Numbered from the stretch's first letter, positions 1 to 5,150 are shown. The stretch is DNA of 5,409 nt from Anaerolineae bacterium (GCA_003524705.1 DQGV01000248.1:1-5409), one strand, 5' to 3'. The notes: generated by a model not told the origin, from the letters alone. Translations and numbers: made by a program.

Positions 1-27
1 TGGCTCTAGTAAAATATTTTTACTCAT
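1..27 (-). CDS. start of a further gene, coupled to the DinB-family gene (partial)
   Basis: Nine codons, reading MSKNILLEP, run leftward off the window edge. The ATG (27..25) shares one base with the TAA stop of the DinB-family gene (29..27), the TAATG arrangement typical of translationally coupled operon genes. No separate ribosome binding site is obvious, which fits coupling. The product cannot be identified from nine residues. An A/T-only inverted repeat (AGTAAAA, 3 nt, TTTTACT; 8-24) lies in these codons; it has only one G/C pair next to the end of each arm and I do not call it a terminator. The call rests only on the overlap and the open frame. Confidence 0.4.
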
Positions 28-500
28 TATTTCTTATTCCACAACCAAAGAATAAAATCCTGTTCAAAAGTTGGCGCACCGAGTTCAGTTAACTTATGTA
101 AAACGATAGCACGATGGTCTGTTCCGTGATTGACAAGATGTAACAAAATTTGCCAAGTGGGTTCAGAAAGTTTTTCTATAGGTTGATTTAATTTTTCCTC
201 GGCTAAGTTAATAACATAATCACCTAAGTCTTTGTTAATTACTTCAAATATTTCTCTGGCTTTGGCTATTGAATCATAATTCTCTTGTTTCAAATGTGGC
301 ACATCTTCTCCATTTTTTAGTCCTGCCAACCAACGGCGTTCCACGCTGGTAAGATGAACCATCAAATTACGAATTGAGCCATGTGAATAGATACTATTCG
401 CGAGAAATTGTTCTTCTGTAATTTGTTCAATCGAATCCCAAACTCTGCGAGTCGTTTCAATATGATATTCGATATAGAGTTTTATCAAGTCAAGTTTCAT
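27..500 (-). CDS. DinB-family (DinB/YfiT-like four-helix) protein
   Basis: A 157-residue soluble protein of the DinB/YfiT-like metalloenzyme fold. The family includes bacillithiol/mycothiol-type thiol S-transferases, a mycothiol-dependent maleylpyruvate isomerase, and many members of unknown function. The typical histidine triad is visible: His49 in VHLTSVERRW, then His125 and His129 in LVNHGTDHRA, the usual H...HxxxH metal ligands. Length matches the family (about 150-170 residues). I prefer the ATG at 500 because it starts 2 nt after the stop of the upstream open stretch. A TTG at 512 would add four residues and has only a weak purine-rich stretch upstream. No strong Shine-Dalgarno precedes either, so coupling is likely. 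The gene lies downstream of a SAM-I riboswitch and terminator, so its transcription from that promoter should need terminator read-through. The fold is well supported; the substrate is unknown. Confidence 0.85.
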   Translation of the reverse strand: MKLDLIKLYIEYHIETTRRVWDSIEQITEEQFLANSIYSHGSIRNLMVHLTSVERRWLAGLKNGEDVPHLKQENYDSIAKAREIFEVINKDLGDYVINLAEEKLNQPIEKLSEPTWQILLHLVNHGTDHRAIVLHKLTELGAPTFEQDFILWLWNKK

Positions 501-502
501 AG

Positions 503-622
503 TTATGCCCAACTATCTATCTCTTTTTCAAAACTAATTTTATTATCTTTCAACCATTCTTTAACTGTTGGTCTCGATACGGACGAGAAAAGCACTCGTC
601 CTACTCGACCAACGGATTGCAC
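503..622 (-). pseudogene. probable 3' remnant of a small gene, fused to a repeat
   Basis: An open frame of 39 codons starts at a possible GTG (622), just after an in-frame TAG, and ends with TAA at 505-503, 2 nt before the DinB-family ATG. A shorter GTG start at 595 would give 30 residues. Its first half is simply the translated 47-bp repeat (567-613). The second half, VKEWLKDNKISFEKEID, looks like genuine protein. It resembles, by eye, the helix-turn-strand that follows the active-site cysteine in glutaredoxin or ArsC/Spx-type thioredoxin folds, but no cysteine remains and the fragment then stops. The close spacing to the next gene suggests an operon member whose 5' part was lost, perhaps with the arrival of the repeat. 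It could instead be a tiny intact gene or chance. Confidence 0.35.
567..613. repeat. 47-bp imperfect inverted repeat (REP-like)
   Basis: The outer arms GTTGGTC (567-573) and GACCAAC (607-613) and the inner arms GGACGAG (581-587) and CTCGTCC (595-601) pair perfectly around a 7-nt loop. Between them lie the mismatched segments TCGATAC and TACTC. The layout GGTCGAGTAGG...GTATCGAGACC is that of a dispersed extragenic palindrome seen in many genomes (from memory, including Anaerolineae and actinobacteria). It lies between the riboswitch terminator and the coding remnant. There is no T tract on either side, so it is not a terminator by itself. Confidence 0.65.
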
Positions 623-629
623 CTAGAAC

Positions 630-652
630 AAAAAACCTCTCATAATGAGAGG
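630..652 (-). terminator. intrinsic terminator of the SAM-I riboswitch
   Basis: Read on the - strand, CCTCTCA (652..646), a 3-nt loop and TGAGAGG (642..636) form a 7-bp stem, followed directly by six T (635..630). The 5' arm and adjoining base, CTCTCAT (651..645), are exactly complementary to ATGAGAG (679..673) in the 3' strand of riboswitch helix P1. Terminator and antiterminator are therefore mutually exclusive: when SAM stabilises P1 the terminator can form, and without SAM the P1 3' strand can capture the terminator arm. On the + strand the stem is not followed by a T run, so the terminator is directional. Confidence 0.88.
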
Positions 653-670
653 CGACATGAATTTCATATC

Positions 671-854
671 ATCTCTCATCTGTCAATTGAAAAATCAATT
701 GCCGAAGTTGGCACCGTTCTTTAGTCGTTTGGTCTAACTGGTCTGATAAGTCTTATTGGTCAATGACCATTCGACTTGTAAGACTAATTAGACTACCTGA
801 CCACATCGGTTGCCGAGGTTTCAAAGGGTCGGTCCCTCCGCCTCTCTGGATGAG
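671..854 (-). ncRNA. SAM-I (S-box) riboswitch aptamer
   Basis: Read on the - strand this carries the S-box landmarks in order. P1 is CTCATC (854..849) with GATGAG (680..675). The P2/kink-turn block AGAGAGGCGGAGGGA (847..833) leads into the ACCGACCC loop region. GAAACC precedes GGCAACC (814..808), followed by P3, and GGTGCCAAC (715..707) is the J3/4 side. P4 is CAATTGA/TCAATTG (701..695 / 690..684) with a 4-nt loop. The family binds S-adenosylmethionine and usually turns off methionine, cysteine or SAM genes. At about 180 nt the aptamer is longer than usual because P3 is extended (731-802). Its own promoter and terminator are present. The downstream genes in the window (remnant, DinB-family) are not classical S-box targets; the true target may lie beyond the edge or be lost. 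Confidence 0.93.
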
Positions 855-873
855 TACAGCGTTATTTTTCTTT

Positions 874-902
874 TTTATATCATGGGCGCAGGAGCATGTC
901 AA
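874..902 (-). promoter_or_regulatory. sigma70-like promoter of the SAM-I riboswitch transcript
   Basis: On the - strand there is a perfect TTGACA (902..897), a 17-bp spacer, and TATAAA (879..874). Transcription should begin near 867, which leaves about a dozen bases before helix P1 of the riboswitch starts at 854. This fits a leader that folds immediately on synthesis. It is the strongest promoter match seen in the window. Confidence 0.8.
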
Positions 903-914
903 ATATTTTTTTGC

Positions 915-943
915 TTGACTCATCTATCTTTTAGATTTAGACT
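915..943 (+). promoter_or_regulatory. candidate promoter of the regulator gene
   Basis: TTGACT (915-920) and TAGACT (938-943) are separated by 17 bp; the -10 matches 4 of 6 consensus bases. The predicted start is near 950, inside the 943-970 operator candidate and only about 15 nt before the ATG. The leader would be short and has no clear Shine-Dalgarno. The -35 box faces away from that of the riboswitch promoter, 12 bp apart. Confidence 0.5.
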
Positions 944-970
944 CACGATTAAGTTTTTCCTTATATGAAA
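943..970. promoter_or_regulatory. candidate operator at the regulator start codon
   Basis: The 28-bp site matches the dyad upstream of tupA (1956-1983) at 23 of 28 positions, including an identical 16-bp core at 948-963 (ATTAAGTTTTTCCTTA). Here the dyad is imperfect (TCACGATTAAG, 6-nt spacer, CTTATATGAAA; 6 of 11 arm positions pair). It covers the predicted transcription start and the ATG, a position expected for autorepression. Binding by the adjacent regulator is an inference. Confidence 0.55.
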
Positions 971-1939
971 ACGATTCATTCCCTTAATTCTTTTGACAAA
1001 ATAAAATTACTAGCGGATTCTCACCGCTTAGACATTTTACGCCTGCTGATGGCATCCCCTGCTACATTAACACGCCTCGCACGGACGTTGAAGCAGTCAC
1101 CTGCTTGGGTGCGACATCACATCTTGATACTTGAATCTGCAAACCTGATTGAAGTGAGTGAGATTCGCAAAACAGGAAAAGTAACCGAAAAATTTTATAA
1201 AGCAAAATCCGATGCTTTGTTGTTACAAGAAATCGTTTTACCAAAAAGTAAAAAGCCATCTGTCATTTTTTCAGGAAGCCATGACTTGGCAATTGAAGGC
1301 ATAGCAGAACATTTATCGAAGCATATTAATGTATTAAGTCTGCCTGTCGGTTCGTTGGATGGGCTTGTGAATTTACGTCAAGGCTTGTGCCAAATTTCAG
1401 GGTCACATCTTTTGGATGAAAATGGCGAATACAACACGCCTTTTGTTAAGCATCTTTTTCCAGAACGAAATGTGGAAATATTTACAATGGCATATCGCAC
1501 ACAAGGTTTGATGCTTGCGAAAGATAACCCCAAAAACATAAAAAAAATAAGTGATATTGCCAAACCGAATATTCGTTTTGTAAACCGTAATGCAGGCTCA
1601 GGCACACGCTTGTGGTTCGATGCTGAATTAAAGCGCATCAAACTTCCAGTTGAGAAAATAGCTGGGTATGAGAAACAGGTCAAAACACATAGTGAAGCGG
1701 CGAACTTAATCGCATTAAATAAAGCGGATGTGTCACTCGGTTTACAAGCGGCGGCATATCAACATGGTTTAGATTTTATTCCGTTGTTTGAAGAAAGATA
1801 TGATTTGGTTTTGCAAAAAGAGCAAGAAGAGATGCTCAATCCATTGCTTGAATACATCCAAACTGCAGATTTTCGCAATTTGCTTCATTCATTAACGGGT
1901 TATAACACCGTGCATAGTGGTGAGCAGGTGGCTTTATAA
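965..1939 (+). CDS. ArsR-like wHTH / PBP-like domain regulator, probable molybdate/tungstate-responsive
   Basis: A 324-residue one-component transcription factor. Residues about 10-85 form an ArsR-like winged helix: LADSHRLDILRLL, then a recognition-helix region around LKQSPAWVRHHILILESANLI, then a charged wing. Residues about 98-305 resemble the PBP-like sensor domain (PF12727 type) found in ModE-like and molybdopterin-linked regulators. NRNAGSGTRLWFD at 207-219 is the hallmark anion-site-like loop, and GLQAAAYQHGLDFIPL lies near the end. There is no signal peptide, so it acts in the cytoplasm. It directly precedes the tup-mod genes and shares a 28-bp motif with their upstream region, which argues for control of tungstate/molybdate uptake and of itself. 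The ATG at 965 is the only reasonable start, although no Shine-Dalgarno is visible. The ligand (tungstate, molybdate or a molybdenum-cofactor species) and the sign of regulation are inferred. Confidence 0.85.
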   Translation: MKTIHSLNSFDKIKLLADSHRLDILRLLMASPATLTRLARTLKQSPAWVRHHILILESANLIEVSEIRKTGKVTEKFYKAKSDALLLQEIVLPKSKKPSVIFSGSHDLAIEGIAEHLSKHINVLSLPVGSLDGLVNLRQGLCQISGSHLLDENGEYNTPFVKHLFPERNVEIFTMAYRTQGLMLAKDNPKNIKKISDIAKPNIRFVNRNAGSGTRLWFDAELKRIKLPVEKIAGYEKQVKTHSEAANLIALNKADVSLGLQAAAYQHGLDFIPLFEERYDLVLQKEQEEMLNPLLEYIQTADFRNLLHSLTGYNTVHSGEQVAL

Positions 1940-1949
1940 ATTTTTATTT

Positions 1950-1978
1950 TTGCAATTTCAATTAAGTTTTTCCTTAAT
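1950..1978 (+). promoter_or_regulatory. weak candidate promoter for tupA
   Basis: TTGCAA (1950-1955) and CTTAAT (1973-1978) lie 17 bp apart and match consensus at 4 of 6 positions each. The 1956-1983 dyad would occupy exactly the spacer and the -10 box, so a bound protein would block polymerase. The match is weak in AT-rich DNA, and transcription may also come through from the regulator gene. Confidence 0.3.
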
Positions 1979-1983
1979 TGAAA
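1956..1983. promoter_or_regulatory. dyad operator candidate upstream of tupA
   Basis: TTTCAATTAAG (1956-1966) and CTTAATTGAAA (1973-1983) are perfect 11-bp inverted arms around a 6-nt spacer (TTTTTC). Such symmetry fits a dimeric winged-helix repressor. The site recurs at the start of the regulator gene (943-970) with 23/28 identity. It ends 8 bp before the tupA Shine-Dalgarno. A terminator for the regulator gene is the alternative, but the arms are mostly A/T and no T tract follows on the + strand. Confidence 0.65.
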
Positions 1984-1991
1984 ATCACATC

Positions 1992-1998
1992 AAAGGAG
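1992..1998 (+). promoter_or_regulatory. ribosome binding site deciding the tupA start
   Basis: AAAGGAG lies 6 nt before the ATG at 2005, an ideal spacing. It rules out the upstream in-frame TTG at 1978, which lies inside the operator dyad, and selects the start that gives a clean lipoprotein signal peptide. It is the strongest ribosome binding site in the window, consistent with high production of the binding protein. Confidence 0.85.
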
Positions 1999-2004
1999 AA
2001 ATGT

Positions 2005-2841
2005 ATGAAATCCCAAAAAATTCTTTTTAGTTTGTTGTTCGTTCTATCAATTTTAGTAGCGGCATGTGGAAACACCGCCCCATCGAATCCGAACATCATT
2101 TTAGCAACCACAACCTCCACACAAGATTCTGGTTTATTAGATGTGTTGGTTCCAATGTTTGAAGAGCAAACAGGATATGTGGTTCAAACCATTGCGGTAG
2201 GAACAGGGCAAGCCTTACAAATGGGAGAAGAAGGCAATGCCGATGTGTTATTGGTTCACGCGCCTGCATCTGAAGAAGTATTTATGGAAAATGGTTTTGG
2301 AAAAGAACGCGCCTATGTGATGTATAACGATTTTATTTTTGTCGGTCCAACATCTGACCCTGCTGAATTACTTGGTCTCACTTCTGCTATTGAAGGCTTG
2401 GAAAAAATTTATGAATTAAATGCTACCTTCGTTTCACGCGGCGATGATTCAGGTACACATAAAAAAGAATTAGATATATGGAAGAAAGCCGAACTTGACC
2501 CTGCCGGACAAAGTTGGTACATTGAAACTGGTCAAGGCATGGGTGCTACATTAACTGTTGCTTCTGAAAAAGAAGGCTATACTTTAACAGATCGAGCCAC
2601 TTACCTTGCACAAAAAGATAACCTCAATCTAGTGTTAGTAATGGAAGGTGATGCTTCATTGTTGAATCCTTATCACGTTATTACCGTCAACCCAGAATTA
2701 TGGGAAAATGTAAATTATGAAGGTGCTTTGGCTTTTTATAATTTTATGATTGCGCCTGAAGCCCAAGCAGTGATTAGTGAATTTGGAATTGATTTATATG
2801 GTGAGCCATTATTCTTCCCCGATGCTGTGACAGTGCCGTAG
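2005..2841 (+). CDS. tupA: tungstate ABC transporter substrate-binding lipoprotein TupA
   Basis: A 278-residue extracytoplasmic binding protein that captures tungstate (WO4 2-) for TupBC. Residues 1-20 are a lipoprotein signal peptide ending in the lipobox LVAAC, with Cys21 as the lipid anchor. TTTSTQDSG (35-43) is the hallmark TupA anion-binding loop. SRGDDSGTH (144-152) supplies the second anion-contacting segment with Arg145, and MYNDFIFVGP (106-115) and IETGQGMGATL are further family blocks. Length is normal. The ATG at 2005 is chosen for its Shine-Dalgarno and signal peptide. The gene is separated from tupB by a stem-loop (2854-2895) that probably lowers expression of downstream genes relative to this one. 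Tungstate rather than molybdate is favoured by the TTTSTQDSG motif; dual specificity cannot be excluded. Confidence 0.92.
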   Translation: MKSQKILFSLLFVLSILVAACGNTAPSNPNIILATTTSTQDSGLLDVLVPMFEEQTGYVVQTIAVGTGQALQMGEEGNADVLLVHAPASEEVFMENGFGKERAYVMYNDFIFVGPTSDPAELLGLTSAIEGLEKIYELNATFVSRGDDSGTHKKELDIWKKAELDPAGQSWYIETGQGMGATLTVASEKEGYTLTDRATYLAQKDNLNLVLVMEGDASLLNPYHVITVNPELWENVNYEGALAFYNFMIAPEAQAVISEFGIDLYGEPLFFPDAVTVP

Positions 2842-2853
2842 ATAAATCATAGT

Positions 2854-2895
2854 AAACAGGTAAACACGAAGTTCATTTTGTGTTTACCTGTTTTT
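2854..2895 (+). terminator. intercistronic stem-loop / attenuator between tupA and tupB
   Basis: AAACAGGTAAACAC (2854-2867) pairs perfectly over 14 bp with GTGTTTACCTGTTT (2880-2893), and three further weak pairs are possible inside the 12-nt loop. The 3' arm runs into TTTTT (2891-2895). This has the form of an intrinsic terminator or partial terminator, or a stem that protects the 3' end of the tupA message. It sits 12 nt after the tupA stop and only 5 nt before the tupB ATG, so complete termination is unlikely. Only five of the fourteen pairs are G/C. Confidence 0.65.
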
Positions 2896-2900
2896 ACAAT

Positions 2901-3542
2901 ATGGAAATTTTTGAAATCACTTCGTTATCTTTACAAGTTTCTACACTGGCTACCTTAATCAGCTTGTTGATTGGGTTACCGTTGGGAACATGGCTGGCAT
3001 TGGGAAATTTTCGAGGGCGTTCATTTTTATTAAGCGTAGTCAACACAGGTATGGCACTACCACCAGTGGTTGTAGGTTTGGTGGTAGCAATGACTCTGTG
3101 GCGAAGTGGTGTGCTTGGTGATTTGAAATTAATTTATACGCCAATTGCTATCATTATTGCACAAGTGATTATCGCCGCACCGGTTGTGACTGGATTAACT
3201 GCCGCCGCATTAGAAGCTTTAGACTCGCGACTTCAACAACAACTGCTAGGACTCGGCGCTTCAAAACTGCAGATGATTTGGTATTTGTGGTGGGAAGCAC
3301 GTCTTCCACTTTTAGCGGCGTTAATGGCTGGCTTTGGTTCTGTGATTTCAGAAGTCGGTGCTTCCATGATGGTGGGAGGAAATATCAAAGGTCAAACCCG
3401 TGTATTGACGACTGCCATTGTATTAGAAACATCAAAGGGTGAATTTGAAATTGCATTGGCATTATCGGCTTTGCTTTTAATTCTGACTTATTTAATAAAT
3501 TTAGCACTGACTGTGATTCAGCAAAAAAGTTCAAAGAAATAA
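2901..3542 (+). CDS. tupB: tungstate ABC transporter permease TupB
   Basis: A 213-residue inner-membrane permease of the ModB/CysTW class that forms the tungstate channel with TupC. About five hydrophobic segments are visible, near residues 9-34, 43-67, 77-103, 133-158 and 186-206. The cytoplasmic EAA loop is clear: EALDSRLQQQLLGLGASK followed by ARLPLL (105-138), the docking site for the ATPase. Length is typical of TupB-type permeases. I choose the ATG at 2901. The in-frame GTG at 2880 lies within the 3' arm of the stem-loop and would add seven residues. Neither start has a Shine-Dalgarno, which is unusual for a gene after a hairpin. The stop is immediately followed by the tupC ATG. Confidence 0.9.
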   Translation: MEIFEITSLSLQVSTLATLISLLIGLPLGTWLALGNFRGRSFLLSVVNTGMALPPVVVGLVVAMTLWRSGVLGDLKLIYTPIAIIIAQVIIAAPVVTGLTAAALEALDSRLQQQLLGLGASKLQMIWYLWWEARLPLLAALMAGFGSVISEVGASMMVGGNIKGQTRVLTTAIVLETSKGEFEIALALSALLLILTYLINLALTVIQQKSSKK

Positions 3543-4259
3543 ATGAAATCTTTTATTCAAATCTCAAACCTTCTTGTTAAACGTAATAAACGTGATGTAT
3601 TAAAAATTGATTCGCTTACAATCAAACGTGGAGAAATTTTGGCTGTAGTGGGTCCAAATGGTGCTGGAAAAAGTACATTTTTATTAGCCCTTGCAAATTT
3701 AATTCAACTCACGCATGGTGAAATTATCTTTGAAGGAAAAAATCAAAACGAATGGAATGAATTAGAGTATCGAAGAAGAATCGCTTTTGTATTTCAAGAC
3801 CCATTGCTCATGGATATGACCGTTGAAGAAAATATTGCTTTGGGATTAAAGTTTCGGGGCGAAAAAAATTTTCAAACCCAAATCATTAAGTGGAGCAAAG
3901 CCATGGGGGTAGAATCACTTCTAAAACGCCGAGCAGGTCAGTTATCAGGTGGTGAGGCGCAGAGAGTGAGTCTAGCCAGAGCATTTATTTTGAATCCCGA
4001 TTTGTTATTGATGGATGAACCTTTTTCCGCAGTTGACCCACAAACACGCAGTCAATTACTAAAAGATTTATCGAAAGTTTTATCAACAGAAAAACGTACT
4101 ACTATTTTTGTGACTCATAATTTAAAAGAAGCCATGCAATTTGGTGATCGTGTGGCAGTGATTATGGATGGCGAGTTAAAACAAGTGGGTAAGCCAACCG
4201 AATTAATTCAAAAGCCTATACATACTCAAGTGAAGAAATTCATAACTTCAAGGAAATAA
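3543..4259 (+). CDS. tupC: tungstate ABC transporter ATPase TupC
   Basis: A 238-residue ABC ATPase that powers tungstate import through TupB. All nucleotide-binding motifs are intact: Walker A GPNGAGKST (37-45), Q-loop Gln85 in FVFQDP, signature LSGGE (134-138), Walker B LLLMDEP (154-160), D-loop SAVD (162-165) and H-loop His192 in VTHN. There is no C-terminal TOBE/Mop oxyanion-binding domain such as that of many ModC proteins, so no built-in transinhibition domain is apparent. The ATG abuts the tupB stop with no gap, implying translational coupling. Pairing with TupB follows from position and spacing; it could also energise ModB if no modC lies downstream. Confidence 0.9.
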   Translation: MKSFIQISNLLVKRNKRDVLKIDSLTIKRGEILAVVGPNGAGKSTFLLALANLIQLTHGEIIFEGKNQNEWNELEYRRRIAFVFQDPLLMDMTVEENIALGLKFRGEKNFQTQIIKWSKAMGVESLLKRRAGQLSGGEAQRVSLARAFILNPDLLLMDEPFSAVDPQTRSQLLKDLSKVLSTEKRTTIFVTHNLKEAMQFGDRVAVIMDGELKQVGKPTELIQKPIHTQVKKFITSRK

Positions 4260-4260
4260 G

Positions 4261-5061
4261 ATGAAGCATTTTTTAGTATGGATATTTTTATTCTCAATCT
4301 TATTAACAGGATGTAGTTCCGCTTCATCTACACCGATAGTTGATTCTGAATCTCAAACATTGCTTGTCTTCGCCGCCGCTTCATTGACAGATGCCTTTAC
4401 CGAAATTGGAGAAAATTTTGAATCACAGAATCCAAATGTAGCTGTCACATTTAACTTTGCTGGTTCACAAGCTTTGCGAACTCAAATTGAAGAAGGCGCA
4501 CCTACTGATGTATTCGCATCCGCAAGTGGCAAAGAAATGGAAACCTTGATAACAAATGCATTTGTTATCAAAGAATCTTCACAGATTTTTTTGAGCAATC
4601 AATTAATAATCATTTTGCCTGCGGATAATCCCGCTGGAATTAATTCATTAGAAGATTTAGCAATTGATGGCGTGAAAATTGTCTTAGCCGCAGAAGAAGT
4701 GCCCGTTGGCAATTATGCTCGCCAAGCCTTAGACTTAATGAATGAATCATTTGGAACAGACTTCAAAGATAAAGTTTTGGTAAATGTCGTTTCAAATGAA
4801 GATAATGTCAAACAAGTAGTAGCAAAAGTCCAGTTGGGTGAAGCGGATGCAGGAATTGTTTACACATCCGATGCTATTGCCGCACCTGAATTGCAGACGA
4901 TTGAAATTCCATCTGAATTAAATATCATTGCTAAATACCCAATAGCTCCACTCGTTGAATCTGCAAATGCGGATTTGGCACAAGCCTTTATTGCATTTGT
5001 GCTTTCGGATGAAGGGCAAGCAATTTTGCAAAAATGGGGCTTTGGTTCTCCGTTACAATAG
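4261..5061 (+). CDS. modA: molybdate ABC transporter substrate-binding lipoprotein ModA
   Basis: A 266-residue binding protein for molybdate (and often tungstate). Residues 1-17 are a signal peptide ending in the lipobox LLTGC, with Cys18 as the lipid anchor. ModA blocks follow: FAAASLTDAF (37-46, anion-binding Ser41), FAGSQALRTQI (66-76, Ser69), APTDVFASAS (80-89), VPVGNYARQAL (147-157) and GEADAGIVYTSDA (193-205, with a Tyr in the usual ligand region). The C-terminal half of the ligand site is complete. The gene starts 1 nt after tupC. AAGGA (4250-4254) in the end of tupC is its ribosome binding site, 6 nt before the ATG. The gene contains a perfect 26-bp palindrome (4546-4571). It links the Tup and Mod systems in one transcription unit. 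Confidence 0.93.
   Translation: MKHFLVWIFLFSILLTGCSSASSTPIVDSESQTLLVFAAASLTDAFTEIGENFESQNPNVAVTFNFAGSQALRTQIEEGAPTDVFASASGKEMETLITNAFVIKESSQIFLSNQLIIILPADNPAGINSLEDLAIDGVKIVLAAEEVPVGNYARQALDLMNESFGTDFKDKVLVNVVSNEDNVKQVVAKVQLGEADAGIVYTSDAIAAPELQTIEIPSELNIIAKYPIAPLVESANADLAQAFIAFVLSDEGQAILQKWGFGSPLQ
4546..4571. repeat. perfect 26-bp palindrome inside modA
   Basis: TTGATAACAAATG (4546-4558) is followed immediately by its exact reverse complement CATTTGTTATCAA (4559-4571). It lies in frame within the first lobe of ModA, encoding roughly LITNAFVIK, a stretch that looks like ordinary protein. No T tract follows, so it is not a terminator. It may be chance, a protein-binding site or an mRNA hairpin. 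Confidence 0.8.
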
Positions 5062-5065
5062 CGTA

Positions 5066-5150
5066 TGTCATTCTGAGCCGCGTTCTTGCTTTTTGCGGCG
5101 AAGAATCTCCAAGATAATCTAAGAGACCCTTCGCTACGCTCAGGGTGACA
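5066..5150. repeat. 85-bp dispersed inverted-repeat element (MITE/REP-like)
   Basis: The terminal arms TGTCATTCTGAGC (5066-5078) and GCTCAGGGTGACA (5138-5150) match as inverted repeats at 11 of 13 positions, and the two mismatches become G-U pairs in RNA, giving a continuous 13-bp stem. Inside are GCCGC/GCGGC (5077-5081 / 5095-5099) and the related segments GCGAAGAATCTC and GAGACCCTTCGC, so sub-hairpins form too. The TGTCATTCTGAGC...CAGGGTGACA pattern is a widespread dispersed element; I recall it from Anaerolineae and other environmental genomes. It fills the modA-modB gap and carries no gene. Confidence 0.75.

Noticed and set aside
8..24. A/T-rich inverted repeat as a terminator after the DinB-family gene.
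   Set aside because: Stem pairs are nearly all A-T, the T run lies in the stem rather than after it, and the site is inside an apparently open next gene.
408..626. 72-codon + strand open frame.
   Set aside because: It lies antisense to the DinB-family gene, the remnant and the repeat, has low-complexity Ser/Phe-rich content and no ribosome binding site or family resemblance.
645..855. T-box leader on the - strand.
   Set aside because: The AGAGAGGCGGAGGGA, GGCAACC and GGTGCCAAC blocks in S-box order, with P1 and P4, identify SAM-I. No T-box antiterminator sequence (TGGNACCGCG type) is present.
1378..1683. 101-codon - strand open frame inside the regulator.
   Set aside because: It is antisense to a well-supported domain-containing protein and has no recognisable motif or start signal.
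1956..1983. The dyad as an intrinsic terminator of the regulator gene.
   Set aside because: The arms have few G/C pairs, no T tract follows on the + strand, and the same motif recurs at the regulator start, which a terminator would not explain.
1978..2004. TTG at 1978 as the tupA start.
   Set aside because: It lies inside the operator dyad, lacks a ribosome binding site and would add a charged tail before the lipoprotein signal. The ATG at 2005 has AAAGGAG at ideal spacing.
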